Part shown: positions 6,983 through 13,008 of the stretch, one piece after another
Position numbering within the stretch: position 1 is the stretch's first letter
Layout: every line of letters begins with the position of its first letter
Assembly: GCA_014874235.1 (NCBI GenBank)
Contig: JACWAC010000021.1
Location: 1-13,008, forward strand
Reading direction: 5' to 3'
From: Thermoplasmatales archaeon
GTDB taxonomy: Archaea; Thermoplasmatota; Thermoplasmata; Thermoplasmatales; GCA-001856825
DNA: 13,008 bases
Position numbers and translations under genes: made by a program
The notes under the pieces: generated by a model
What the model was told of the DNA's origin: nothing
The model's input: the letters and a program-made list of their open reading frames with translations, nothing else
Database searches by the model: none

Positions 6983-7492
6983 ATGAGCAGCATAAGAATT
7001 GACTTACCCTCTGATAAGGCAGCGATCATACTCAAGAGAATTCAAAACAGACTGAGTGCATATAAGGGCTACAAGGTCGGAACTGACGCGAGAGTGTCTT
7101 CTCAGGCACTGGGAGATGACATAGAAAAGAGGATAGATGTCTCTCTGACCAACTTCAAGGCAGCGATAGACAATCTGAGTATGTACGACAAGCACGAAGA
7201 AATGAACAAGTCAGGGGAAGTATACAAGACAATTGAAGAGCTCAAAAGAAAGAAAGTGGCGATACCTCAGGAACCATACCTCGTGAAAGACGAAGACCTG
7301 CAGAAATTCTACCTGTTGGATGAACTGGGTTTCAGAAACTCCATCGATCTGTTGGACAACATCAACAGCTTCAGATCCGCATCCATCTCTGGAGAGTTCG
7401 ACGTTAGTGTCCTTGAAAAGATAAAGGGAAATGTTGAAAAAATAGGAAGCTTCGTTGACGAGAAGAACAAATCACTGAACCTGACAAATTAG
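6983..7492 (+). CDS. Helical protein of unknown function
   Basis: I do not recognise this 169-residue protein. It is strongly charged, lacks cysteines, signal peptide and membrane segments, and its composition suggests a mostly alpha-helical cytoplasmic protein: an N-terminal helix KAAIILKRIQNRL, a middle region with KTIEELKRKK, and C-terminal helices VLEKIKGNVEKIGSFVDEK. A linker KVAIPQEPYLVKDEDLQ divides it into two helical halves. The ATG is supported by a TATA box at leaderless distance. It stands alone, divergent from L15e across 161 bp. Its TAG stop is intertwined with the TAA of the convergent reductase gene (four-base overlap). The frame is clean, so it is likely a real gene. Confidence 0.75.
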   Translation: MSSIRIDLPSDKAAIILKRIQNRLSAYKGYKVGTDARVSSQALGDDIEKRIDVSLTNFKAAIDNLSMYDKHEEMNKSGEVYKTIEELKRKKVAIPQEPYLVKDEDLQKFYLLDELGFRNSIDLLDNINSFRSASISGEFDVSVLEKIKGNVEKIGSFVDEKNKSLNLTN

Positions 7493-8502
7493 AATTTGAT
7501 ATAGGCCTTCCCGAACAGTTCCTTGTTTTTCATTGCCCTGTAGGCATCAGGGACCTGGTCAAGTGAAAACACTTTACCTACCACAGGAGTGATTTTTCCT
7601 TCCTTCGATAGTTCCAGTGCCTTTTTCATTGTGCTTTTGGTTGAACTAACGCTGCCCGCGATGGAATTTCCCTTAAGTATCAAGTTTCCCAGCGGTAGAC
7701 TCACAGGGTTCACATCCACATTGCCTATAACGACCATTCTTCCACCGAATTTCAGCGACCGGAATCCGTCGTTGAAAGTGGGAGAACCGACTGTTTCCAG
7801 TACCAGATCGACACCTTCGGCGAATATTTCCTTGACTTTCTTGGAAAAATCCTTGCCGCTGACTACAAAATCAGCACCAACTTTGTGAATACCTTCCATC
7901 TTCCATTCACTGCTCGTTTCCCCTATAACTCTGGCACCCAACGCTTTTCCTATCTGCACAGCGTGAGAGCCAACTCCCCCTCCAGCCCCAGTGACCAACA
8001 GTGTTTGTCCTTCCTTCAGTCCCCCGACAACCTCTAGTGCCTGTACGACCATTCCTGTCACGCACGCGGATATCGCTGCTGCTTCTGGGCTCACTCCTTG
8101 GGGGACCTTGACGAGGGATATTTCAGGTACATGGATATATTTCCTGTACGCGCCGTTTATGCTCTCTCCGAAGGTTTTCTTCTCCCTGCAGAGATTTTCC
8201 CTTCCGGATCTGCAGTATTCACAGGTTCCACAAGGAACATAAATCAGGCTCGCGACCACATCCCCTTCCTTGAATTGTGTGACCTTACGACCGACCCTCC
8301 TCACTACTCCAGAGATTTCGTGGCCGGGAACTATTGGAAGAACCACCCTGGGCAGGAAACCTTCGGAAGTGAGTATGTCCCTATAACAGATTCCCGTTTC
8401 ACTTTGCTCTATCAGGACTTCATTTTCCTGCAAGGATTCCTCTTCGATTTCCTTGACCTGGGGGTATTCCTTGAGTTTCGATAGAACTGCAGCTTTCTGC
8501 AT
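7489..8502 (-). CDS. Zinc-dependent medium-chain reductase/alcohol dehydrogenase, acryloyl-CoA-reductase-like
   Basis: This is a 337-residue medium-chain dehydrogenase/reductase. The catalytic domain has C39 and GHE (Cys39, His61, Glu62, the catalytic-zinc region), with C147 as a candidate further ligand, and a complete structural-zinc lobe (Cys91, Cys94, Cys97, Cys105). The NAD(P)-binding domain follows with VTGAGGGVGSHA (170-181). The stretches CYRDILTSEGFLPRV and VGSPTFNDGFRSLKFGG closely resemble, as I recall them, the Sulfolobales acryloyl-CoA reductases of the 3-hydroxypropionate pathway. No other gene of that pathway is present, so a general alcohol or quinone reductase role is equally possible. 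It lies 29 bases downstream of metE in the same direction, but TATA-like boxes in that gap suggest its own promoter. Confidence 0.87.
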   Translation of the reverse strand: MQKAAVLSKLKEYPQVKEIEEESLQENEVLIEQSETGICYRDILTSEGFLPRVVLPIVPGHEISGVVRRVGRKVTQFKEGDVVASLIYVPCGTCEYCRSGRENLCREKKTFGESINGAYRKYIHVPEISLVKVPQGVSPEAAAISACVTGMVVQALEVVGGLKEGQTLLVTGAGGGVGSHAVQIGKALGARVIGETSSEWKMEGIHKVGADFVVSGKDFSKKVKEIFAEGVDLVLETVGSPTFNDGFRSLKFGGRMVVIGNVDVNPVSLPLGNLILKGNSIAGSVSSTKSTMKKALELSKEGKITPVVGKVFSLDQVPDAYRAMKNKELFGKAYIKF

Positions 8503-8522
8503 GTTACGGAATGGGACATTGG

Positions 8523-8537
8523 AATAAATGTTTATAG
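8523..8537 (-). promoter_or_regulatory. Promoter region of the reductase gene
   Basis: The minus strand carries two overlapping TATA candidates, CTATAAA (centred about 32 bases before the ATG at 8502, and overlapping the stop codon of the methionine synthase gene) and TTTATT (about 24 bases before). Either gives little or no leader. The gene may also receive read-through from the methionine operon. Confidence 0.45.
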
Positions 8538-9542
8538 AGCTTTGACTACCTCGTCTCTAGCCATCACCATGTTCTTCAGTTTCTCGTAACCCACTTCCCT
8601 GCTTCTGGTTCTCAGTCCGCAGTCCGGGTTAATCCTCAACCTCTCTGGTTCCACGAATTTCAGGGCATACTCGATCCTTTCCTTGATCAGCTCTGGTGGT
8701 TCCAGGAAATCCCTGTGTATATCCGTTACCCCCAGTCCTAAGGAGATTTCCTTGGATATGGTCTCTGCTGTCTCTTTGAACCTCTTGACATCGTCGTACC
8801 CATTCCTGTGATCGGTAAGTGAAGTTGGGTCCCTGTTCGCGAACTCCAGGTTATATACGGAAACGTTGAGGGACGGTGCTATGTTGAATAGAAGACCGTA
8901 ATCGGTGCTGTAACAAACGTGAAGGTGGGTCTCAATTCCTTCAATTCCCTTCACGCTCTCGTTTATCGAATCCATTACGATGTCCATCTCTTCTGGACGA
9001 GTGGTTGCAGCAGGTTCATCAATCTGGACCTGGAGCACTTCATCTCCCCATGCAGCCTTGAGTTCCCTGATCTCCTGATTCATTATCTTTCCAAATGCGA
9101 GAGCAAGATCCTCCCTGCTCTTGTAGTGATCGTTGAACGACCAGTCCATCAGAGTGTAGGGGCCCGTCACCGGGAGCTTGATGTTCCTCTTCTTCATCTG
9201 CTTGAACAGGTGTATTTCATCCAGGTGGAAGGGTTCCTTTCTCTCGATCTCTCCATACACACTTCCCTTGTTGTAATACTTGTTATCGAACGACCTCACG
9301 GGGCCAAAAATCTTTACTCCATCCATCCTGGCTATCGGGTGTTCGTACATCTCCCACCTGTACATCTCACCGCCAACCCCGATGTTCATGAGTCCGCTCT
9401 TATCAAACAGTTCAAGTGTTTCGAGAGTCGCCTTCCTAGCAACCTCCTGAAATTCTTCTCCCTTGTACGATCTGAACCTTGACGATAGGTATGCCGGTTT
9501 CCTGAAACTTCCTATCTCCTGCGTTACCAGACGTTCCATCAT
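8532..9542 (-). CDS. metE: Methionine synthase, catalytic (MetE C-terminal-type) protein
   Basis: This is the zinc-containing methyltransferase that makes methionine from homocysteine. The 336-residue protein corresponds to the C-terminal catalytic barrel of cobalamin-independent MetE, the core form common in archaea. The zinc and homocysteine site is complete: HVC (His208, Cys210), NLEFAN (Glu233) and NPDCGLRTR (Cys308). Other family blocks are QEIGSFRKP at the start, LPVTGPYTLMDWS and QIDEPA (173-178). The methyl donor in archaea may be a folate/pterin derivative or a corrinoid protein; the sequence does not decide it. Two adjacent ATG codons are possible; the first overlaps the stop of the upstream MetE N-terminal-like gene (ATGA), with GGTGGTGA just before it, so the two subunits are coupled. 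Confidence 0.93.
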   Translation of the reverse strand: MMERLVTQEIGSFRKPAYLSSRFRSYKGEEFQEVARKATLETLELFDKSGLMNIGVGGEMYRWEMYEHPIARMDGVKIFGPVRSFDNKYYNKGSVYGEIERKEPFHLDEIHLFKQMKKRNIKLPVTGPYTLMDWSFNDHYKSREDLALAFGKIMNQEIRELKAAWGDEVLQVQIDEPAATTRPEEMDIVMDSINESVKGIEGIETHLHVCYSTDYGLLFNIAPSLNVSVYNLEFANRDPTSLTDHRNGYDDVKRFKETAETISKEISLGLGVTDIHRDFLEPPELIKERIEYALKFVEPERLRINPDCGLRTRSREVGYEKLKNMVMARDEVVKAL

Positions 9543-10411
9543 TCACCACCCTTGAAACTAAAAATCTTCTTGTCAGCGATCGCCCTCGGTAGAAAATCAA
9601 AACTTTCAGTATTGGCAATGATCAGCTTGTCAAAGTCGCTGGAATACTGTTTCACCTTCTGCAGAACATTATCGTTTACCTTTGTTGATTGAGCACTAAC
9701 CGACTTAACTCCGGGTATCTCGCAGTACTTCGAGTAGGAGTACGGGTTATCTCCTATTATCGAATAGAATTTCTTGCCACTATCTGCGTTGAAAGTTCCC
9801 ATACCTCCCGTTATGACCAAGAAAGTCGAAGCGGCTTCGTTCAAGTCTTTGTAAATTTCGAAATCAACAGCTTCGAATGGTTCGTAAATCAGAAGCCTCT
9901 TCACTTTCAGTTTTTCCACAATTTCCATATACGTCTCCTTCAACCTCTCTCTAATCTCTGGTGGGTTACCAACGATCCTGCTCATCCTCATGAAGGAATT
10001 TATTCCCGGAAGGAAGTGAACATAAGACTCACTCCCATTTTGGTGATATGCCGGAAATGGTGGATTCTCTTCGACTTCTCTAAAGGTGTCCAGACCACCA
10101 AGCTTTCCTATTTTCTCGATTTCTGGCTCCCTGTAGAATGTGTTTGTATCTTTGTATCTTGACAGTGGACCGAGCTTGATCCCTTCGATTGACAGTGCTA
10201 TGGGACGAAGAATGTCAAACCAGTTGAAGAGCGGGTCAGTGAAGTAGTTCAATGATGCTTCTCTCACGAGATCGTAATAGAGCGTGGATTCTTCCTGAAT
10301 CTTCGTTGATATTTCAACGGAGCTCATCTGACCTTTCTCCCATTTGCCATAAGCCCTTCTCAGGTCGTCTGTTCTAGGATATATTCCATACAACAACGAA
10401 ATTAGTTCCAT
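9539..10411 (-). CDS. MetE N-terminal-like subunit, partner of methionine synthase
   Basis: This is a 290-residue protein resembling the N-terminal barrel of MetE, encoded directly before the catalytic subunit and overlapping it by four bases. Family-like features are LYGIYPRTDDLRRAYGKWEKG at the N-terminus, FNWFDILRP (about 62-70), the GPLSRYKDTNTFYREPEI segment and LIYEPFEAVD. It has no HxC or NPDCG zinc motif, as expected for the non-catalytic half, which in full MetE helps bind the folate. The natural reading is a two-gene version of full-length MetE, the halves acting as subunits. The start is firm: GGAGAGGT lies six bases before the ATG. A perfect palindrome lies 48-65 bases upstream of the start. 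Confidence 0.85.
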   Translation of the reverse strand: MELISLLYGIYPRTDDLRRAYGKWEKGQMSSVEISTKIQEESTLYYDLVREASLNYFTDPLFNWFDILRPIALSIEGIKLGPLSRYKDTNTFYREPEIEKIGKLGGLDTFREVEENPPFPAYHQNGSESYVHFLPGINSFMRMSRIVGNPPEIRERLKETYMEIVEKLKVKRLLIYEPFEAVDFEIYKDLNEAASTFLVITGGMGTFNADSGKKFYSIIGDNPYSYSKYCEIPGVKSVSAQSTKVNDNVLQKVKQYSSDFDKLIIANTESFDFLPRAIADKKIFSFKGGE

Positions 10412-10416
10412 TATTT

Positions 10417-10424
10417 ACCTCTCC
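10417..10424 (-). promoter_or_regulatory. Ribosome binding site of the MetE N-terminal-like gene
   Basis: The minus strand reads GGAGAGGT, ending five bases before the ATG at 10409-10411. A Shine-Dalgarno in a first gene implies a leadered transcript, leaving room for regulation in the leader. Confidence 0.65.
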
Positions 10425-10458
10425 ATTCTCTGCAATCCAATGATGATCGTAATGACAG

Positions 10459-10476
10459 ATTGAGGTTAACCTCAAT
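10459..10476. promoter_or_regulatory. 18-bp perfect palindrome, candidate operator of the methionine synthase operon
   Basis: ATTGAGGTTAACCTCAAT is an exact palindrome with no spacer. It lies between TATA-like sequence (AAATTTA near 10501-10507, or A-rich sequence near 10480) and the ribosome binding site, so it would fall at or just around the transcription start. That position suits a dimeric repressor. The regulator is unknown and not encoded nearby. The rest of the 234-bp gap (10412-10645) shows nothing else I can support. Confidence 0.5.
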
Positions 10477-10645
10477 TCTTTTTTCGTTAGGACTCATCGG
10501 TAAATTTGTTAATGGTCTATTCGATATTAAACATTCTTCACTTCCCGATTAACAGTTTCGCTATCTAGAAGGCAATGGAGGTCCAGTAGGCGGCCTCAAA
10601 GCAAGATCTTTGTCCCTTCGATTACAACCACTATTTTTCCCCAAT

Positions 10646-11383
10646 TCATTTCACTTTGTCTCCCATGATCTTGAGAGTATTTCTTGAACCGAGCATAGCG
10701 AGAGATGATATTATGATCAGCACGCCCAGAAGCGCAATCACAATCAGGTCAAATAAGGAAGGCGGATCTCCAGTCAAACCCTGACTATTTAGAGATTTTA
10801 TACTGTCCATCGATGCAGTAACAACTCCCAGATTTGTCTTGATGCTTGCCGTATCGTTCGATACATTTGTAATTGTTCCAGTAATGTTTCCCAGACACGT
10901 CTCAATATCTGCATAACTTCCGTTGAGCCACGGAATATCTCCGCCGGGAGCGAATATGCTCGTATTAAGATCACTCAAAGATGCATTTATCTCTCCTGCG
11001 GAAGTCATTATTTTTGCAGTGTCTCCGGAAATTCCTACAATGGATGCATTAACAGATTTCAGAGAAGTTTCTATTCTTCCAATCGAAGTATTCATTTCAA
11101 TCATCCCTTGGTGTACAGAAAATATTGTTGCATTTATTGAGTTCAATGATGTTTCTACGGACCCGACGTCTGTTTGTATTATCGCATCAGTTCCATTCAT
11201 ACCTTTGAGTGATGCGTTCAACGAATCAAGGGAAGTGAATATAGTTCCAATATCTGTCGTAATCTCCATTTCTCCTGCACTTACTGATGTGACGGTAGTG
11301 CTCAATGAAGAAAGAGAAGTCTGAAGACTGCCAACATCTGTCTCTATAGTAACAACGCCATTATCAACTGACTTTCCGCAGTT
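10646..11383 (-). pseudogene. 5'-truncated cell-surface repeat protein with C-terminal membrane anchor
   Basis: The frame encodes the C-terminal part of a surface protein: about seven imperfect repeats, a short linker, one hydrophobic helix (LFDLIVIALLGVLIIISSLAML, about residues 184-205 counted from a TTG at 11305) and a short basic tail, implying an extracellular repeat region and a cytoplasmic C-terminus. It is rich in N-x-S/T sequons (11 from the TTG onward), as in glycosylated archaeal surface proteins. The frame stays open and repeat-like upstream of the TTG to about 11374 and then meets an in-frame TGA at 11384-11386, with no start codon and no signal peptide in between. The 5' part is therefore missing, most simply through insertion of the neighbouring IS element. 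A short protein from the TTG is possible but unlikely to be exported. Confidence 0.75.
10787..11374 (-). repeat. Protein-level tandem repeats of about 28 residues
   Basis: Seven degenerate units share the pattern I-x-T-D-[IV]-G-x-[IV]-x-T-S-L-x-S-[LIV]-N-A-[ST]-[IL]. Unit starts, counted from the TTG at 11305, fall near residues -17, 11, 40, 67, 95, 131 and 151, so spacing is 27-29 residues except for one longer unit (containing GGDIPWLNG) and one short unit. The residues KSVDN before the first whole unit look like the end of an eighth. DNA identity between units is low, so they are old duplications. Confidence 0.75.
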
Positions 11384-11435
11384 TCAAAACTCAAATAAAT
11401 TAATTTTAAAATCCTGTTCCAGCCCTGTTTTCTGT

Positions 11436-11849
11436 CTATTTCTTCTTCTTCCTGTCATCCCTGAATTCTGAGTGAATCCATTCTGCAGCTTCCCTTGTTA
11501 TCTCTTCGATCCTCGAAACTATTTCATGGAGCTTCCTGTCCGTGGATATCCAGTCCTTCAGGAGATCAGAGACCTCTACAGGCAGCCATACACCAACGGA
11601 TTTACCGTCAACCTTCCGTGTCCAGTGATAAAACGGACCATGAAGTGCTTCAGGATCTTTATGGCATCTGCATTTCTTTCTGCCACATGTGAGATATCTT
11701 TCACCAATGCTACCCTGAATTGCAAAAGATATGCTTTCAAGCCTCTTCCTCTCCTCCATAATCCTCGATCTGTAACTCTCCATCTCCGGAGAATCTAGAA
11801 GTTTCCTGATTGTTTCATCTTCTGTTGTTATACTAATGTAATCATACAT
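11436..11849 (-). CDS. DUF6788-like small protein beside transposase
   Basis: This is a 137-residue protein. The N-terminal half is helical and charged (RSRIMEERKRLESISFAIQGSIG). It is followed by a Cys/His cluster YLTCGRKKCRCHKDPEALHGPFYHW (Cys55, Cys60, Cys62, His63, His70), a short beta segment (KVDGKSVGVWLP), a C-terminal helix and a lysine tail. The C-G-x3-C-x-C-x6-HGP-x-Y pattern matches a family, as I recall DUF6788, often found next to transposases; its function is unknown, and DNA binding is a guess from the cluster and basic tail. The ATG lies within an inverted repeat, and ATAATACA on the minus strand about 24 bases upstream could be its TATA box. It is divergent from the transposase with 33 bp between starts. 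Confidence 0.7.
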   Translation of the reverse strand: MYDYISITTEDETIRKLLDSPEMESYRSRIMEERKRLESISFAIQGSIGERYLTCGRKKCRCHKDPEALHGPFYHWTRKVDGKSVGVWLPVEVSDLLKDWISTDRKLHEIVSRIEEITREAAEWIHSEFRDDRKKKK

Positions 11850-11855
11850 TAGTAT
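11830..11855. promoter_or_regulatory. Inverted repeat at the divergent DUF6788/transposase promoters
   Basis: Two perfect 11-base arms, ATACTAATGTA (11830-11840) and TACATTAGTAT (11845-11855), flank the spacer ATCA. The repeat covers the start codon and first codons of the DUF6788-like gene and reaches the TATA box of the transposase. A bound dimer could shut down both genes, or the repeat could fold in the DUF6788 message. Confidence 0.5.
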
Positions 11856-11861
11856 TAAATA
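11854..11861 (+). promoter_or_regulatory. TATA box of the transposase gene
   Basis: ATTAAATA is centred 25-26 bases upstream of the GTG at 11883, the distance for a leaderless message. It overlaps the right arm of the inverted repeat by two bases. Confidence 0.5.
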
Positions 11862-11882
11862 TTTCCATTGTATTATGGGGAT

Positions 11883-13008
11883 GTGCCAGAGGGAAGATTA
11901 GAGTTAAGGACGGAGAGAATAGAATCGATACCTGTGATCAACCATTTCATCGAAAGACTGGGTCTGGATAGTATACTGTCGACACACATACCTGAAGGCA
12001 GATCCAGGATTTCACATTCCACTACACTTGCCATACTGCTGCGTAATCTCACAATGCAGAGGATTCCTGTATATGGAATACAGGAATGGACATCCCTGTT
12101 CCGTCATGACCTGCTTGGCATTGAATCCGGAATGGTTGAATGCCTGAATGATGATCGGGTTGGAAGGGCTCTTGACGCACTGTTCGATTCTGACAGGGGT
12201 TCCATGCTCACACAGATCGTTGTCCGGGCGGTGAAGGAATTCCACATATCAATGGATGAGTTTCATAACGATTCCACCACAATCACACTCACCGGGGATT
12301 ATGGGGATGCAGATGGCAGCATGAAGAGAGGCAAACAATCACTGAAGATAACATATGGGCATAACAAGGATCACAGGCCTGATCTGAAACAGATTCTCTG
12401 GATACTCACCGTGGCTTCAGACGGTGCGGTTCCAGTGCATTATAAAGCCACTGACGGGAATGTGGCAGACGACACGACACATATAGAGACATGGGAAGCC
12501 ATAAGATCCATTGCAGGAAAAGCAGATTTCCTCTATGTTGCAGATTCGAAACTCTGTACATCGGAAAACATGAACCATATTAACGGGAATAGAGGCAGGT
12601 TCCTCACCGTAATGCCACAGACAAGACGTGAGGATGGATGGTTCAGGGAATACATGAACCATAATGACATAGAATGGAAAGAGTTGCGCAGATCCGAAAA
12701 TGGTGCAAAAGACAGGTGGAAATCGTTCGAACCACCAGTGAGATCGGCAGAGAACTACCGCATAGTGTGGATATGGAGTTCACAGAAGCAGAAGAATGAC
12801 AGCGAAGCAAGGCAGTCATCCATGGAGAGGGGGATAGAATCCATGGAGGACCTGAAGAAAAGACTCCAGAGCCCGAAATGCAGGATAAAGACAAGGGAAG
12901 GTGTTATAGCTGCCGCCAGGAAAGCCATTGGTGATGCCGGCAGGTGGATTGATTTCGAGCTGAAGGAGGATGAGATCCAGAGATACAAGCAGACCACCAG
13001 GGGAAGAC
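11883..13008 (+). CDS. IS1634-family transposase (DUF4277-like N-terminus), 3' end beyond window
   Basis: An uninterrupted plus-strand frame runs from GTG 11883 to the window edge, giving 375 residues without a stop. The N-terminal part (ESIPVINHFIERLGLDSIL, then a helical region to about residue 100) resembles the DUF4277 domain of IS1634-type transposases. The RNase H-like core begins at EFHNDSTTITLTGDY, where Asp130 is the likely first catalytic acid. YVADSKLCT contains Asp221, the likely second. The catalytic Glu should lie past the edge. A TATA box supports the GTG start; a TTG at 11868 is also in frame. The frame shows no damage, so the enzyme may be active. The enzyme would cut and join the ends of its own element; the family usually runs to about 500 residues. 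Confidence 0.85.
   Translation, partial: MPEGRLELRTERIESIPVINHFIERLGLDSILSTHIPEGRSRISHSTTLAILLRNLTMQRIPVYGIQEWTSLFRHDLLGIESGMVECLNDDRVGRALDALFDSDRGSMLTQIVVRAVKEFHISMDEFHNDSTTITLTGDYGDADGSMKRGKQSLKITYGHNKDHRPDLKQILWILTVASDGAVPVHYKATDGNVADDTTHIETWEAIRSIAGKADFLYVADSKLCTSENMNHINGNRGRFLTVMPQTRREDGWFREYMNHNDIEWKELRRSENGAKDRWKSFEPPVRSAENYRIVWIWSSQKQKNDSEARQSSMERGIESMEDLKKRLQSPKCRIKTREGVIAAARKAIGDAGRWIDFELKEDEIQRYKQTTRGR

Larger units (their letters stand above)
11375..13008. mobile_element. IS1634-type insertion sequence, left part, with accessory DUF6788-like gene
   Basis: The element contains a transposase running off the right edge and a divergent small gene. Its left boundary is inferred, between the last repeat codons of the interrupted surface gene (about 11374) and the stop of the small gene (11436). 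That stretch is AT-rich and carries the in-frame stop that breaks the surface gene. Terminal inverted repeats and target duplications cannot be tested because the right end is outside the window. Whether the small gene is part of the element or only beside it is also unproven. Confidence 0.6.

Noticed and set aside
10437..10480. Possible C/D-box RNA: ATGATGA resembles a C box
   Set aside because: No CTGA D box follows at a plausible distance, so the guide-RNA layout is missing.
10585..10612. Weak GAGG...CCTC hairpin in the gap between metE and the surface pseudogene
   Set aside because: The stem is only four pairs with a long loop and no T-run on either strand; not enough for a terminator call.
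11375..11435. Search for the terminal inverted repeat of the IS
   Set aside because: The right end is outside the window, so no repeat partner can be matched; the boundary is left approximate.
12012..12997. Several minus-strand open frames of about 60-83 codons
   Set aside because: They are antisense to the unbroken transposase frame and show no start signals or motifs.
1..13008. CRISPR array, defence island or toxin-antitoxin pair
   Set aside because: No regularly spaced direct repeats and no recognisable nuclease, helicase or toxin families apart from the transposase and the small TOPRIM protein, whose operon is housekeeping-like.

Overview
The window looks like a chromosomal segment of a Thermoplasmatales-type euryarchaeon, or a close relative. 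Archaeal markers are ribosomal protein L15e, an adenosine-specific kinase (COG1839 type), a core methionine synthase, and short TATA boxes lying about 24-27 bases upstream of start codons, which implies largely leaderless transcription. The genus assignment is an inference. Genes are tightly packed: ATGA overlaps within operons, intertwined stop codons between convergent genes, and almost no free sequence before position 10412.

Layout. 1-52: 5' part of a tRNA-Leu(CAA) on the minus strand, cut by the window edge. 75-2894 (minus): gcvPA-gcvPB, the two-subunit glycine decarboxylase (P-protein) of the glycine cleavage system. 2979-4372 (plus): an MFS transporter overlapping a small zinc-finger protein. 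4248-5839 (minus): an operon of adenosine-specific kinase, a class I SAM methyltransferase and a small TOPRIM protein, whose last gene overlaps the zinc-finger gene tail-to-tail by 125 bp. 5849-6241 (plus): unknown small protein. 6228-6821 (minus): L15e with a TTG start. 6983-7492 (plus): unknown helical protein. 7489-8502 (minus): zinc-type medium-chain reductase resembling archaeal acryloyl-CoA reductases. 8532-10411 (minus): two-gene methionine synthase, with a perfect 18-bp palindrome in its upstream region.

From about 10600 the character changes to accessory DNA. A membrane-anchored, sequon-rich repeat protein (10646 to about 11374) has lost its 5' end, and its reading frame breaks at 11384-11386, next to an insertion sequence. 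That element carries a DUF6788-like small protein (minus) and an IS1634-type transposase with a DUF4277-like N-terminus (plus, running off the window), transcribed divergently from a 33-bp gap beside an 11+11 bp inverted repeat.

Functionally, the housekeeping part links one-carbon and amino-acid metabolism (glycine cleavage, methionine synthesis, a SAM methyltransferase) with translation (L15e, tRNA-Leu). No defence system, CRISPR array or other clearly new multigene system is visible. The observations most worth following are the IS-truncated repeat protein, the DUF6788/transposase divergent pair with its inverted repeat, the methionine-operon palindrome, and the palindromic TATA box that may drive two genes.
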